Part shown: in pieces, positions 10,501 to 18,292 of the stretch
How positions within the stretch are numbered: position 1 is the stretch's first letter
Layout: every line of letters starts with the position of its first letter
Assembly (NCBI GenBank): GCA_032718475.1
Contig: JAUCBJ010000149.1
Coordinates: 1 to 46,177, forward strand
DNA length: 46,177 nt
Origin: Nemertoderma westbladi
Lineage: Eukaryota > Xenacoelomorpha > Nemertodermatida > Nemertodermatidae
Direction: 5' to 3'
Position numbers and translations under genes: made by a program
Notes under the pieces: model-generated
The model's input: only the letters and a program-made list of their open reading frames with translations
Database searches by the model: none
What the model was told of the DNA's origin: nothing

Positions 10501-11377
10501 AGACGGTCAACTGGACATTTTGCCAGACATGTCACTAGACGTTTCGCCGGATGTTCCGCGAAACATTTTACCAGACATTTCACAAGATGTTCTACCAGAC
10601 ATTAGTAACGTAGCGACACATAGTAAAGCCGCAGTTTCCCTATTGGAGCGGCCTTCTATTGACAAACTACCAAATTTGACATCCTTGAGTAACCATAAGT
10701 ACAGTGAAACCTCATGTATTACAGATGTGGGTAGTACCTACGCAAATGTAAATGCAGGTGTTACTTTACGCTCAAGAGACATACCAAACTTACAACCTAC
10801 GGTGAGACCTGGGATTAATATCGGCAGAAAAATAAGTTTACCGAAACCCAGTGATCCCATAGAGTTAAAACCACCATTAGGGATCGACTTACAAGATACT
10901 GACAATCAAGGTAAGAAGACGAAGAAGGACAAATTACTTGTAGACCCGGACGGATCAACAGTCAACAAGGGAATACTTACCGGCGGACTCGTGGGCCCAT
11001 CTAGTAAAACAAAACCTTCCAAATTCTCCATTGACTTACCTGATGACGTCATAAATACTTACGTCGACCGCATTGTAAACCTGACAGATTCTTGGACCAA
11101 CGCGTGCCGAAAATTAGCGTGGATTGTACGTTTTGTACAATACGTTAAAGGCAAACGCAACTTTACACGTCGACTTACATTGACTGAGATTGACAGATGT
11201 GAAATTAAATTAATTCGCCATTACCAATTGCGATATTTCGCACGCGAATTCACATCTATAAGTCAAGGTCAACCAATCAAGTCGTCACCAATATTGAGTT
11301 GGAGTCCGATAATTTATAATGGCTTAATTTGTCATAAATCTCGGCTTCAAAACATTGACTTTAATACTGATTTTTAG
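7571..11377 (+). CDS. pol: BEL/Pao Pol: protease end, reverse transcriptase, RNase H
   Basis: It copies the element RNA into DNA. The ORF is open upstream to the TGA at 7535, so ATG 7571 is not the true start. The rest of the protease spans residues ~1-120. The reverse transcriptase spans ~270-620, with FTCDVEAMF holding the first catalytic Asp and YVDD at 9053-9064 (residue ~495). The Peptidase_A17/BEL segment follows, and then RNase H with its four acidic positions (FSDAS, RAELQAA, YWTDA, NPADIASRG). After residue ~845 come a lysine-rich block and a Pro-Asp repeat region (10235-~10600), an uncommon linker before integrase. The hairpin motif occurs twice here (8189, 10211), read as GRLVSLP and GRLASLS. 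The frame ends at TAG 11375 just after a five-T run; integrase continues in another frame. Confidence 0.9.
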   Translation: MHGQRAIPVTRVKLNLDTLLPKSQHSEKERSLLPFKDLTFAATKDFSNLQGPVPEQSLEDRKYFRHLGVPECPVNYRSVAMLIGTDQFNLHQVWETRPSVVVAGNAYACRTPIGWYTRVPVRTLDISDEEDDVQSTCSLLTTTSTHSFSHDKDYTTLRSTKHNNVTSTTCVASTISHKEQPIHQVSVKIEKERSQAEVPSMIDDNAGRLVSLPQPITLTTPVDEDALRNHQVEQAALDKELTDKTIRWLEQDTAEPGSYEPCMSEQEKQSLKIMEDTIRQTKDGHYEVGMLWRNQRPKLTNNYPLALRRLHSIRQRLLKDEKAHLQYNTQMETYLTKGYAIRMTNPEIVTDQTYYLPYHYVRHPDKPDKVRVVNDCAALFEGMSLNSELMDVPNMNNYLMGVIIRFRQRQVAFTCDVEAMFHQVRALERDRDSLRFLWYPDGDLSQPPATYQMQVRVFGARDSPNCTMYALKQTARDQKHKYDPEVIQIVERDFYVDDGLQSCDTVERAITVAHQLRDCLAGGGFNLTKFASNNAELVNSFETTERGGGDIDLEFEPLPTTKVLGLFWDPNTDNFRVKVRLDDQGDSLTKRSCLSKLSRLFDPLGFISPIILQARIYMRSIWKDGLTWDEPISSEQVDLWKTWEAQLSSLEDYSIPRVYFPLQTTFPDNLELHCFSDASDNGFGVTAYLRRQVDSDEFDVSLITSKAKTMPTKYMTTPRAELQAATLSTTIVNLIQTELQSSLQIFYWTDATLVLFYINNDTLEFKTFVANRRAEILDRSIKEDWRHCPGPQNPADIASRGMMPEEFCKPENKEFWQHGPQFLQRATQHWPPLYDNKSNTIPKDAEIKKPKKGKAKKKTTAKLKKKPKAKWKNITHKVKAGRLASLSQPDVSPDGQPDMLPDVSPDGQPDMLPDVSPDGQPDMLQDVSPDGQPDMLPDVSPDGQPDMLPDVSPDAKLDTLPDAKLDTLPDAKPDTLPDGQLDILPDMSLDVSPDVPRNILPDISQDVLPDISNVATHSKAAVSLLERPSIDKLPNLTSLSNHKYSETSCITDVGSTYANVNAGVTLRSRDIPNLQPTVRPGINIGRKISLPKPSDPIELKPPLGIDLQDTDNQGKKTKKDKLLVDPDGSTVNKGILTGGLVGPSSKTKPSKFSIDLPDDVINTYVDRIVNLTDSWTNACRKLAWIVRFVQYVKGKRNFTRRLTLTEIDRCEIKLIRHYQLRYFAREFTSISQGQPIKSSPILSWSPIIYNGLICHKSRLQNIDFNTDF
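10106..10600 (+). repeat. Lys-rich block and Pro-Asp tandem repeats in pol
   Basis: The lysine-rich block (~10106-10200, KKPKKGKAKKKTTAKLKKK) could be a nuclear-localisation or nucleic-acid-binding tail. From 10235 come five copies of a 36-bp unit coding PDVSPDGQPDML, then 24-bp units coding PDAKLDTL and looser PD repeats to ~10600. The basic block followed by an acidic, proline-rich run lies between RNase H and integrase, where BEL elements normally have a shorter linker. Confidence 0.8.
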
Positions 11378-12086
11378 ATACCCGATAATAATACCGCAAC
11401 ATCACGAATTACAACGTGCAATGATACTGGACGCACACTTACATCTTAAACACGCTGGAAGACACCACTGTCTTTCCTACTTACGTACAAGATTTGTATT
11501 AATTAGACCCAGTAAAGCGCTAAGTTCAGTGACGCGCATGTGTATTATTTGTAAGAAGGTACATTCTAGAATAAGTACCCAAGAAATGAGTGAACTTCCA
11601 CAAGCACGACTACAGGCATTCAGACCACCTTTCACAGAGACTGGAATTGACTGCTTTGGTCCCATACATACGAAACGTGGACGTATACTAGTAAAACGCT
11701 GGGGACTGATTTTCACATGCATGTCCAGTAGGGCAGTTCATATTGAACGTGTGATGGATCTTTCCACCAACGCCTTTATACTAGCATTGCGGCGATTTAT
11801 CGCTAGACGCGGACTAGTAAAATGCTTGTACTCAGACCAAGGTACAAACTTCGTTGGTGCTCGAAATGAAATTGCTAGAGCCTTTAAGAAATTAGATCAT
11901 GATCAAATCTCAAACGAACTACATCCTTACAAGATTGTTTGGAAGTTTAATCCTCCAGACAGTCCATGGAGAGGCGGAGTCTGGGAGAGATTGATTAGAT
12001 CTATAAAAACAGCCATGGCGAAAGTAATTCCAGTAAACCACATTTTGACAGACGACCAACTGACAACATTGTTTGTTGAAATCCAG
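11355..12086 (+). CDS. BEL/Pao integrase, zinc-binding and catalytic domains (interrupted)
   Basis: Integrase would insert the cDNA into the host genome. The reading frame is +1 relative to the RT ORF; the shift lies at the T run 11371-11375. The HHCC zinc domain is at ~11405-11570 (HLKHAGRHHC, then CIICKK). The catalytic core has Asp in GIDCFGP near 11650, Asp in YSDQGTNFVG near 11835, and Glu in RGGVWERLIRSIK near 11975, so the DDE triad is complete. Homology ends abruptly after LTTLFVEIQ (~12086). Family members would continue here with the rest of the core, and instead unrelated DNA begins. The C-terminal domain reappears at ~14236, so about 100 residues of family sequence are missing or displaced. 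Confidence 0.85.
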
Positions 12087-12325
12087 GTGGAGAGCGCAAA
12101 TGGAGCATTTGCGCCGTGCGAGCGCATGGCCGACGGCGTTGGCCATGTGGTATTGTTCTAGAATATTACAGTATTATTAATCCCATGTAAAGTTAAAAGT
12201 TAAAGCCCATATTGCTGATGGAAAATAACAAATGCCTACCTTGATTTTGTTAAGGTCAGTTTTGTTTATACTTGAAGGCTTACATATATAAGTATACATG
12301 GGCATAATATTCCAAATACTTTTGT

Positions 12326-12359
12326 TGCGCCTGTCGATTCGTATGAATCGACAGGCGCA
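12326..12359. repeat. Perfect 15-bp stem hairpin
   Basis: TGCGCCTGTCGATTC (12326-12340) and its exact reverse complement (12345-12359) flank the loop GTAT. A C run follows at 12363. It lies inside the insertion in integrase. It could be a terminator-like or foldback core; there is no further evidence. Confidence 0.8.
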
Positions 12360-13059
12360 TAGACCCCCCCAATTTATATTACTTGCGCATGTACATTAGT
12401 AGGCCTACAGAAGTACTTGGGTATTCCTGTATTCACAATATTCAACTACCATATATGAAGATAGGGTACGTTTTGACTAAAATTCTGCATCTGATGTAAC
12501 GTTTTGACTAGGCCTATCTGCCAAAAGAACCTCCACTATATCTGCCCTACATGTAGGCCTACCATATTATTAAATTATTATTTATACTTCAAAAATTTGT
12601 GGCACGAAACACATCACACGAAATGGAATTACAATAAAAGCAGGCCATTTAAAACCATCTTCAATCAATTAATTCAGCACCTTGGAAAACCTAATAAAAA
12701 AAATTATTCAAATTTGTTGAATTGACAAAGGTGGTTCTGAATTAACGAGACGAGGGTGGACCCAGAGCTATCGAGGGTGGTCCCTGAATTAACGAGTGAG
12801 GACCCAGAGTTAATAGGGATATTCCCTGGATTAATAAAAAATAATTAATACCAAAACTAATAACAAAAAAAACACCCAAAATATAATACCAGCAAATACA
12901 GAAATATACTCATATTAACAAATAACACAAAAATAATTATTTAATAAAAAATTTAATATTGAACTTTTAAAGCTCTAAAATCATAAAGAAAACCCATGAA
13001 GGTGTATTCCAATTACAATTGTTCAACCCCAGTGATTTTAAAATACACCAGACATGTCA

Positions 13060-13690
13060 GAGAGCATTGTAAGTATTATTTCCTTTGTGCAAAAATTAAT
13101 TCTTCTTGATATATTATATGCAAAATTTTCATGCATATTCAAACAATCAAAAGCGTGAAACCGGTAGTCATACAGCAATTGGATGTCTTTAGTAGGATCG
13201 GAAACACTCTAGAGAACATTTAAAATAAACGTCATCATTCCAAAGTGAATACTTCTTGAGATATAGCCTTTCAAAAAATTAACCAATCATAGACCACGTA
13301 GCAAAACCCGACAATCCAACAGCTATAAAACATCGTCAGTGAGTTAGGGCATACTCCAGAGAATATTCTTAGCTTTCAAACTTCATCCCAAAGTGAAGCA
13401 AACTCGAGTTATCGTCGTTCAAAGCATTAGCCAATCAGGCGCCGTATCTGATGACCACGGTATGGGGGTGACTTGGGACCTCAACGCGAGATTCAGAACA
13501 CCATCCAAAACATATTCGCATAAAATCTTATCACTAATTGTCAAGGCCTAGGTAAGTTTTCAGCGTTTGAATATTTGAGCCAATCAGGTGCCAGATACAG
13601 TGACCACGGTACGCGCATGACCTGAGACCCCAATGGAAGGTTCAGAGTACTGGCCAAAACATTTTCGCATCAAATTGTACCGTAAAATGT
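13060..13690 (+). repeat. About four degenerate ~150-bp tandem repeats
   Basis: Similar segments recur at ~150-bp steps. An AAAGTGAA...CTTGAGATAT-like stretch, a CCAATCA core (13281, 13431, 13580) and GACCACGG followed by CATATTCGCAT or CATTTTCGCAT mark the units. The first (~13080) is the least like the others. They are non-coding and lie inside the insertion in integrase. Confidence 0.55.
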
Positions 13691-14235
13691 TACTGCATAT
13701 CAGCAAAGTCACCTACCGGTATTTGATCAGCAAAAGATCAGGTCTGACTGTGTGATTTGGGTCTGATCATATTTTCCTTTGCATGCATAAGAAGCCCTTC
13801 AATGGTCACTATCCGCTACATTGATCTAATCCATATCGTCAGATAGCCCGTCAATATTGTTTGTGGAACTTACTTCCCCTCAATATTGCCGGCGAGGCAG
13901 GTGAAAACGAGTCAAAATTCCAATGTTGGGTAGCGCAAGCCCGCTTGGGACAAGACCGTCGGTTAGGCCCAAGGGCGACCTTGGTGCTCGATCGCTATCG
14001 ACTGGTCCACCTGCCAGTTGACTCTTTGTTATACTTTGAGTTGGCTCAATGTACAGTCAGGCCACAGTAAGTTGACAGTAGCCGCCCATCTGGCTACACG
14101 TTCGACGAGCTGTGCCGGTGTGATCGGGGGACCGAAAACAGAACCCTGGAAGCATCGGGCCACCCTCCGGCTCGGTCTGATAATAACATCAGTCAGACTG
14201 GCCCCAGGGGTGGTGGAAACACGTCCGCCTCATGG

Positions 14236-14519
14236 GTGCGCCTCGGGGAGGAGCCCAAAAGGACGAAAGCGACAAGAAAACTCGCGCTTTAAGAGTGGGA
14301 GATCATGTGCTGTTAGCAGAGGTGAATCTAAAAAGACGCTTCTGGATAACAGGTGTAATTTTAGACACACATCCATCTATGGATGGAGTGACAAGAACTG
14401 TAACGGTACGGACAATTGACTGTCGTACAGTAGACAGACCGACTCAACGTCTCGTACTTCTTGAAGAGACGCGAAACAAGTCTGGAGATTACAAGTCTCC
14501 AACAAATGTTAGTAAATAG
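14236..14519 (+). CDS. BEL/Pao integrase C-terminal domain (DUF5641-like)
   Basis: The segment reads TRALRVGDHVLLAE, then FWITGVILDTHPSMDGVTR, then RPTQRLVLLEE, and stops at TAG 14517-14519. This order (VGD-V-L, then a G-I/V segment, then D-G-R, then P-Q-L-LLE) is typical of the small domain that ends BEL/Pao integrases. It therefore belongs to the gene cut at ~12086 and shows that the DNA between is foreign. In family members the domain follows the DDE core and is thought to contact DNA. The stop is followed closely by a strong stem-loop (14574-14669). Confidence 0.75.
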
Positions 14520-14573
14520 TAAGGAGTTTACAAATAGATTTCCACGTACCTGTACACTGTAGTAAAGACAGCG

Positions 14574-14669
14574 GTAGAATTCCATTGTCTTTATATGTGA
14601 ACATTGAGGGTAGTACCCTTATGTGTCACATAGGAGCGGGATTTGTAGGTATAAGAAATGGAATTCTAC
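14574..14669 (+). promoter_or_regulatory. Nested stem-loop between pol and ORF3
   Basis: Outer arms GTAGAATTCCATT (14574-14586) and AATGGAATTCTAC (14657-14669) are exact complements. Inside, TATGTGA/TCACATA (14594-14600, 14626-14632), ACAT/ATGT (14601-14604, 14621-14624) and AGGGTA/TACCCT (14607-14612, 14614-14619) stack with few unpaired bases. It lies 55 bp after the pol stop and ~390 bp before ORF3. It could regulate ORF3 expression, RNA stability or packaging, which is inference. Confidence 0.65.
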
Positions 14670-14805
14670 TTGGAACTCACAATATTGAGACATTTTCGAA
14701 ATTTTAGACAATCCATTTGGATTTGAAAAATTTTAAAAATTTTCTCCAGTGAATAGATTTCAGGGTACAGTCGGGTGGAACTTAAAATCAGAGAAACAAG
14801 AGAAT

Positions 14806-14825
14806 GGAAGACTCGCGAGCCTTTC
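14806..14825. repeat. 20-nt hairpin motif between pol and ORF3
   Basis: The sequence is GGAAGACTCGCGAGCCTTTC, which is nearly its own reverse complement. Relative to the copies at 405 and 541, the A-A mismatch has become an A-T pair while one G-C pair has become A-C. Confidence 0.7.
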
Positions 14826-15055
14826 TAAAAATTTTAATTAAAATTTACACGGTCTTGTTTCAATAAGTTACGTCGAATAATAGACTTCCCTATATTTATT
14901 ACTAACTCTTGATTGCTTATTTTCTGATAATAGTTTGAGATCAAAAAGTGAGTATTTTAGACTCACAGCCAGTTTAGCCCAAAATCGTTTTTATTTCGGC
15001 AAAAAATTTTAGATAAGAAACAGCGTGTCATTAAAGAAACCCTAGATCTTAGGCT

Positions 15056-15891
15056 ATGGGTAGGAGGTTAGAGCGTTGTCGAGCCAAAAGGGCAGACGAA
15101 AACTCTCACATCTCCTCACAACTAACAATAAACTCTGTTGTATTCCCTCTAGTAGTAATGATTATGTAACCATACTTCCAATAATGGCGAAAGGGATACA
15201 TGGAGAGCCGAGATGGGGATATGATATCCAAGAGGAAGCAGCAGCGCCATTCGAAAGATTCGGTGCAAAGGATTTAGTATATTTCGAGACGTGTATCTTC
15301 GCTGTGCGGGATCTCTTATCGAAAGACCATCTATGTTTACATTGTTACCCTATGAAGGAGAACGTATCGTGGAGCTTACGGACGAATCACGGCAGACGCG
15401 TGCGCCTATCGGTCACTTAGGTGATGATTTCGAAGTAACAACGATCATTGACGATCCTTTAGAGGAACTTCTTGAGATTGAAAGGACCCTCCCGAAGAAA
15501 TCTCAGACGGAGATTCGACAACTAGAAGCAACAGATGCTGTAGTTTGCATACAACCTTCTGAAACATACCAACCTATCGATCCAGACGATTATGACTATA
15601 GTGTGGGAGGAAGCGCTCGACCCATTGGAGATCTTATATATGAGCGAGTGTGGTACCCTGCTAATACGATGTGTGGTAAATGTGGCGTCGCTGGACATCA
15701 TTCGACAAAGTGCAGTGGAAATCACATTACTACTACTCAACTAATCTGTGGATGGTGTGGAGATCAAGGGTCCCATACATTTTATACTTGCTGGAGATTT
15801 ATGGCTCAATGCACATACTGCAATATAAAGGGACATTGAGCATCTGAATGCCAATTGCGAGACATACCTTACGAACACGAAAACTGTAAAA
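15056..15891 (+). pseudogene. BEL third ORF, N-terminal part with zinc knuckles
   Basis: No known protein is recognised. The first ATG of note is 15056. Coding-like sequence then runs in changing frames: one to ~15340 (GEPRWGYDIQEEAAAPFERF) and another from ~15291 to 15891. The second holds LPYEGERIVELTDESRQT, an acidic stretch with PDDYDYSVG, and three zinc knuckles: CGKCGVAGHHSTKC (CX2CX4HX4C), CGWCGDQGSHTFYTC, and a third whose middle is cut by TGA 15837-15839 while the downstream Cys is kept. It lies after pol, where some retroelements carry env, yet no signal peptide or membrane segment is visible. Knuckles suggest RNA or DNA binding. At least two frameshifts plus the TGA mark it as decayed. 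A captured host gene and a second nucleocapsid-like protein are both possible. Confidence 0.55.
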
Positions 15892-16803
15892 CTCGTGCGA
15901 AAACTATTTGATGATTGGGAAGATTTAGCTGACGAACATGTATCGGCGCAAAGAAGACAGTTCCCGATGAGAGTGCATCTTGGATTTTGGGTGGTAAATC
16001 CCCAAACTATGATGTCGGAAGGATATATCTCCGCTATGCCACAATATGACGAACTCATCGAGGTAGTTGATATTTTGCCTCACGATAGTGGATTTCGAGT
16101 TGTGCGCGAATACTTGTTACAGATACACCCTGACAATAAGAATACATGGAATTTCCAGAAAGTCGTTAATCGTATCACGTATGGTGAATTTGATCGTTTC
16201 CGAACGGAAAAGCGGAACAAGGGAGCTTGGTTAACCGTCGCATGGGCGTACCGAGCCGCGTTCTACCATAAACGTATACGAGCGAGCGTATTCGAGGAAG
16301 AGGAGGTCCTAGAGGCGACCAACATACCAGCTACTCCGGTCGCGCCGTCTGCACGTCACCCTCGGGAGGACGGACAGCATAGGATCATAAGGGTTCAGAA
16401 AGTGGGCCAACAATTAAAGAAAACTATCAATGTTGAATAACGAAGGGGATACGAACCGACTATTCGAATTACTCGGGATACGGTTTCGCTTCCCAGAGAA
16501 CCGCAAGGAGGATCGGGACATATACCAGCTGATCAAAAGGGGGCGCAAGCTTCTCTTGGGTCTGCGTCGTCCGCTTCCCGCGCGTTCCCAGACGTTTTAC
16601 CAGCGGTAGACACAACCGATCGGTAACGAGGAATTGGAAGAGGATTTGGGATAACTAAGAGACGAATATATGAGGAAATGGTCGTACCATATCCCAACGT
16701 CCATAGTAAACCAGTAACTCATCCCACAAGTCCCATATCACGAGCTAAATCACCGATACGCAGTTTTCGAGGACGCGGCAGGGCCCGATCAGCTAAGCGG
16801 TAA
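15892..16803 (+). pseudogene. BEL third ORF, C-terminal part with RG-rich tail
   Basis: This continues the third ORF after a frame change near 15870-15895. It reads KLFDDWEDLADEHV, then MRVHLGFWVVNPQT, DILPHDSGFRVVREYLL, FQKVVNRITYGEFDRF and KGAWLTVAWAYRAAFYHKR. A TAA at 16438-16440 and another at 16624-16626 interrupt it in the same frame before the final stop at 16801-16803. The last residues are RSFRGRGRARSAKR. The tail aligns with 1-391 of the window, and the stop positions differ between the two copies, so the ancestral frame was open in both. The globular part has several aromatic and charged positions but no motif I can name. The RG tail may bind RNA. Confidence 0.55.
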
Positions 16804-16877
16804 ATAAAGTGTTATATTTAAAGGGACTAATTATTCCGAACTCAAAACTCAAGTAAAGTGGGAAGGAAGGAGTGGAC

Positions 16878-16897
16878 GGAAGACTCGTGAGCCTTTC
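16878..16897. repeat. 20-nt hairpin motif at start of terminal module copy 2
   Basis: The sequence is GGAAGACTCGTGAGCCTTTC, directly after the purine-rich run. Its loop has CGTG. Confidence 0.7.
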
Positions 16898-17400
16898 TTA
16901 TGAATTGTTTGTCTTATGAATTGTTTGTCTTATGTATTGTTTTTCTTTGTATTGTTCATGTAAATTGAATTGTTCATGTAAATTGAATTGTTTATGTAAA
17001 TTGTATTGTTTATGTAATTTGTATTGTTTAAAATTTATATTGCTCTAAATTTATGCAATTTATATTGTTCTAAATTTATGCAATTTATATTATTCTAAAT
17101 TTATGCAATTCACATTGTTCTAAACTTATGTATTTGTATTGTTCCAATTTTGAAATTCAGAAAGTTTTATATTTAGAAGGAATTTATATTTGAAAGATTT
17201 ATATTTCATATTTGAGATGCCTAAAGAGTTTATATTGTTCTAAACTTATGCAGTTTATACCTAAAGAGATTTATATTTAGAAAGTGCTATATTTGTAGTC
17301 ATTCCAAACTTACGCAATTTATTGTTTCGAATATTATGCAATTTATATTTTTTAAAGAAGCAGTATTTGTTTTCGCAGTAAATAGAAGGCAAGAGCAGAC

Positions 17401-17420
17401 GGAAGACTTGTGAGCCTTTC
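17401..17420. repeat. 20-nt hairpin motif, last copy
   Basis: The sequence is GGAAGACTTGTGAGCCTTTC, 523 bp after the copy at 16878. The pair mirrors the 405/541 pair in the other module. Confidence 0.7.
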
Positions 17421-17740
17421 TTGTGATTTCATTTGAAATCATTCCGAACTTATGCAATTTGTTTTATATTTAAGTAGCATTTGTACTTGTGATTGTTTGA
17501 ATTTATGCAATATTTGAGATGCAATAGATTTATTTCGGTGAATTTAATTTAGATTTATATTGTACTTACTTAATAAGGCCTTAAATACGTAAAGTTTGAA
17601 TTTGTAATTATTTTTGTATCGAATTATTATGTAGAGGTATTATTGTTGAGATTTAATTTGTAAATATGTAAGTACGTCCCAAGTATTTCATAATTTGATT
17701 TAGTATTGGTGAAAACCGTATATTTATGCACGATAATATC

Positions 17741-17758
17741 CTGTTTTCATGGAGCGGT
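17741..17758 (+). promoter_or_regulatory. Conserved CTGTTTTCATGGAGCGGT block, copy 2
   Basis: It is identical to 1026-1043. The upstream arm GAAAAC (17711-17716) can pair with GTTTTC as in copy 1, while the loop is longer and different. Confidence 0.5.
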
Positions 17759-17886
17759 ATAGAATTATATTCTCATAAATGCCGTGGATTTTCAAAATTT
17801 TATTTTGTTCGAATTAACTTTGCTATAAAGATTACATTAAGTCTTCATTTGCATTCAGTATATCTTTTGTATAACATTGTTCAAGT

Positions 17887-17960
17887 GGTCCAGTAGCTCA
17901 GTCGGTTAAGCGTTGGAAATTCGTGTAGTAGGTATTGAGTTCGAATCCTAGTAGGTGCGA
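17887..17960 (+). promoter_or_regulatory. tRNA-like sequence with A and B boxes, copy 2
   Basis: TAGCTCAGTCGG (17894-17905) followed by TTAAGCG is an A-box-like run, and GAGTTCGAATCCTA (17937-17950) is a B-box-like run. Acceptor and T stems pair badly, so it is not a functional tRNA gene. It occupies the same place as 1181-1257 in the other module, with sequence differing outside the boxes. Confidence 0.5.
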
Positions 17961-18176
17961 ATTATTTTTTGTGCTAAGTTTCAACTCATTTAAATTAACC
18001 GCTACAAATTAAATTGCATTTGCTCAAGGTAGATTAACCAATAGGATTGCAGTTATTAGATTGTAACCAATGTCGTGCAAGATACGTGTTCGCTGGACCA
18101 ATGGTTATCTTTAAAAACCTATTAGAACTCATAGAACAATCTAGATTTATCTCGATTAATTGCAGCACAAATTTGC

Positions 18177-18185
18177 TATAAAAGG
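18177..18185 (+). promoter_or_regulatory. TATA box of terminal module, copy 2
   Basis: TATAAAAGG follows three CCAAT boxes by 70-150 bp and precedes AATAAA (~18266), as expected for the U3/R part of an LTR. Confidence 0.5.
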
Positions 18186-18292
18186 TGCGGTTTGTTCATT
18201 AGTTATAACACCTACTTCTTAGATTTCTATCTTATCTTAGTATTGTTTATTGTATATTAGTTTTGTAATAAAAGTTAGAAATACTTGTTACA

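Larger units (their letters stand above)
12087..14235. mobile_element. Foreign DNA splitting the integrase gene (~2.1 kb)
   Basis: The left edge carries two perfect inverted repeats: GCGCAAATG/CATTTGCGC (12084-12104) and CATGGCC/GGCCATG (12125-12147). Inside are a perfect 15-bp-arm hairpin (12326-12359), three TAGGCCTA octamers (12400, 12509, 12554), AT-rich DNA, about four degenerate 150-bp repeats (13060-13690) and a GC-richer segment (13860-14235) of unknown origin. No transposase, RT or clear target duplication was seen. It may be more than one insertion, with loss of the integrase DNA between the flanks. The right edge is placed only by the return of integrase homology. Confidence 0.6.
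16804..18292 (+). repeat. Terminal (LTR-like) module of the BEL units, copy 2
   Basis: This is the counterpart of 392-1693. A purine-rich run (16858-16880) is a candidate polypurine tract. Hairpin motifs lie at 16878 and 17401. Between them is AT-rich DNA with short tandem repeats around GAATTGTTT/GTATTGTTTATG (16900-17040) and ATTCTAAATTTATGCAATT (17040-17130). Then come the conserved block 17705-17758, the tRNA-like sequence 17887-17960, three CCAAT boxes (~18030-18105), TATA 18177-18185 and AATAAA near 18266. It ends near ACA 18292. Long parts differ from copy 1, so the two modules look like members of different subfamilies. Confidence 0.5.

Noticed and set aside
13861-14419. Overlapping ORFs before the integrase C-terminal domain
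   Set aside because: No similarity to the missing integrase part could be recognised. Only the segment from ~14236 fits the domain.
17887-17960. Functional tRNA gene
   Set aside because: The acceptor and T stems pair poorly, so only the promoter-like boxes are supported.
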